Assembly: GCA_027327085.1 (NCBI GenBank)
Contig: DAHWAT010000005.1
Span: forward strand, 1 to 37,065
Source: Candidatus Saccharimonadota bacterium
GTDB lineage: Bacteria; Patescibacteriota; Saccharimonadia; Saccharimonadales; UBA4665
DNA length: 37,065 nucleotides
Direction: 5' to 3'
Under the pieces are notes generated by a model. The model was given only the letters and a program-made list of their open reading frames with translations, was not told where the DNA came from and did no database searches. This document shows positions 37,007 through 37,065 of this stretch, in pieces. Position 1 is the stretch's first letter. Each line of letters begins with the position of its first letter. A program made the position numbers and the translations under genes.

Positions 37007-37065
37007 CTAATCTCCCCTCTCTATAATTATTTTTTGGCCAATTCGACGCACAATGACTAGATCGC

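Noticed and set aside
37007-37065. glmS ribozyme upstream of glmS
   Set aside because: Only 59 bp of leader is visible, with a plain SD and no recognisable ribozyme core.
1-37065. CRISPR array, IS element/transposase, integrase or prophage
   Set aside because: No regularly spaced direct repeats, transposase or integrase motifs, or phage structural genes were seen on either strand.

Overview
This 37-kb window is a compact, gene-dense bacterial chromosome segment. Its style (short intergenic gaps, pentose-phosphate/lower-glycolysis cluster, split transketolase, prepilin-type surface anchor) suggests Candidatus Saccharibacteria or a related Patescibacteria/CPR lineage; this is inference only. 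The left ~23 kb is mostly housekeeping: class II aldolase, split transketolase, Rpe, RpiB, GAPDH, PPase, Nudix, an FNR-type oxidoreductase, TrxB, glutaredoxin, FKBP, PheS/PheT, RmuC, L,D-transpeptidase, a CNNM/CBS protein, Tgt, an aldo/keto reductase, RarA and MetK. The right part is accessory: tRNA-Gln, a Ham1/RdgB NTPase, tiny ORFs, a decayed AbrB/Doc toxin-antitoxin module, a prepilin-anchored GH5 enzyme, PlsC, a GNAT-Zn fusion and several pseudogenes, ending with GlmS. The strongest observations are: (1) a SAM-I riboswitch attenuator upstream of metK whose terminator stem also carries the Shine-Dalgarno sequence; (2) a recurring leaderless promoter layout (-10 hexamer, exactly 6 nt, ATG), which also supports an unlisted 50-aa ORF; (3) a Doc toxin with its catalytic His changed to Arg beside an antitoxin carrying two nonsense codons; (4) two collinear small-ORF blocks with repeated flanks, cassette-like; (5) a GH5 enzyme with a type IV prepilin N-terminus; (6) an unassigned four-hairpin RNA candidate ending in a canonical terminator. 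No searches were run. Family calls come from motif recognition in the supplied translations.
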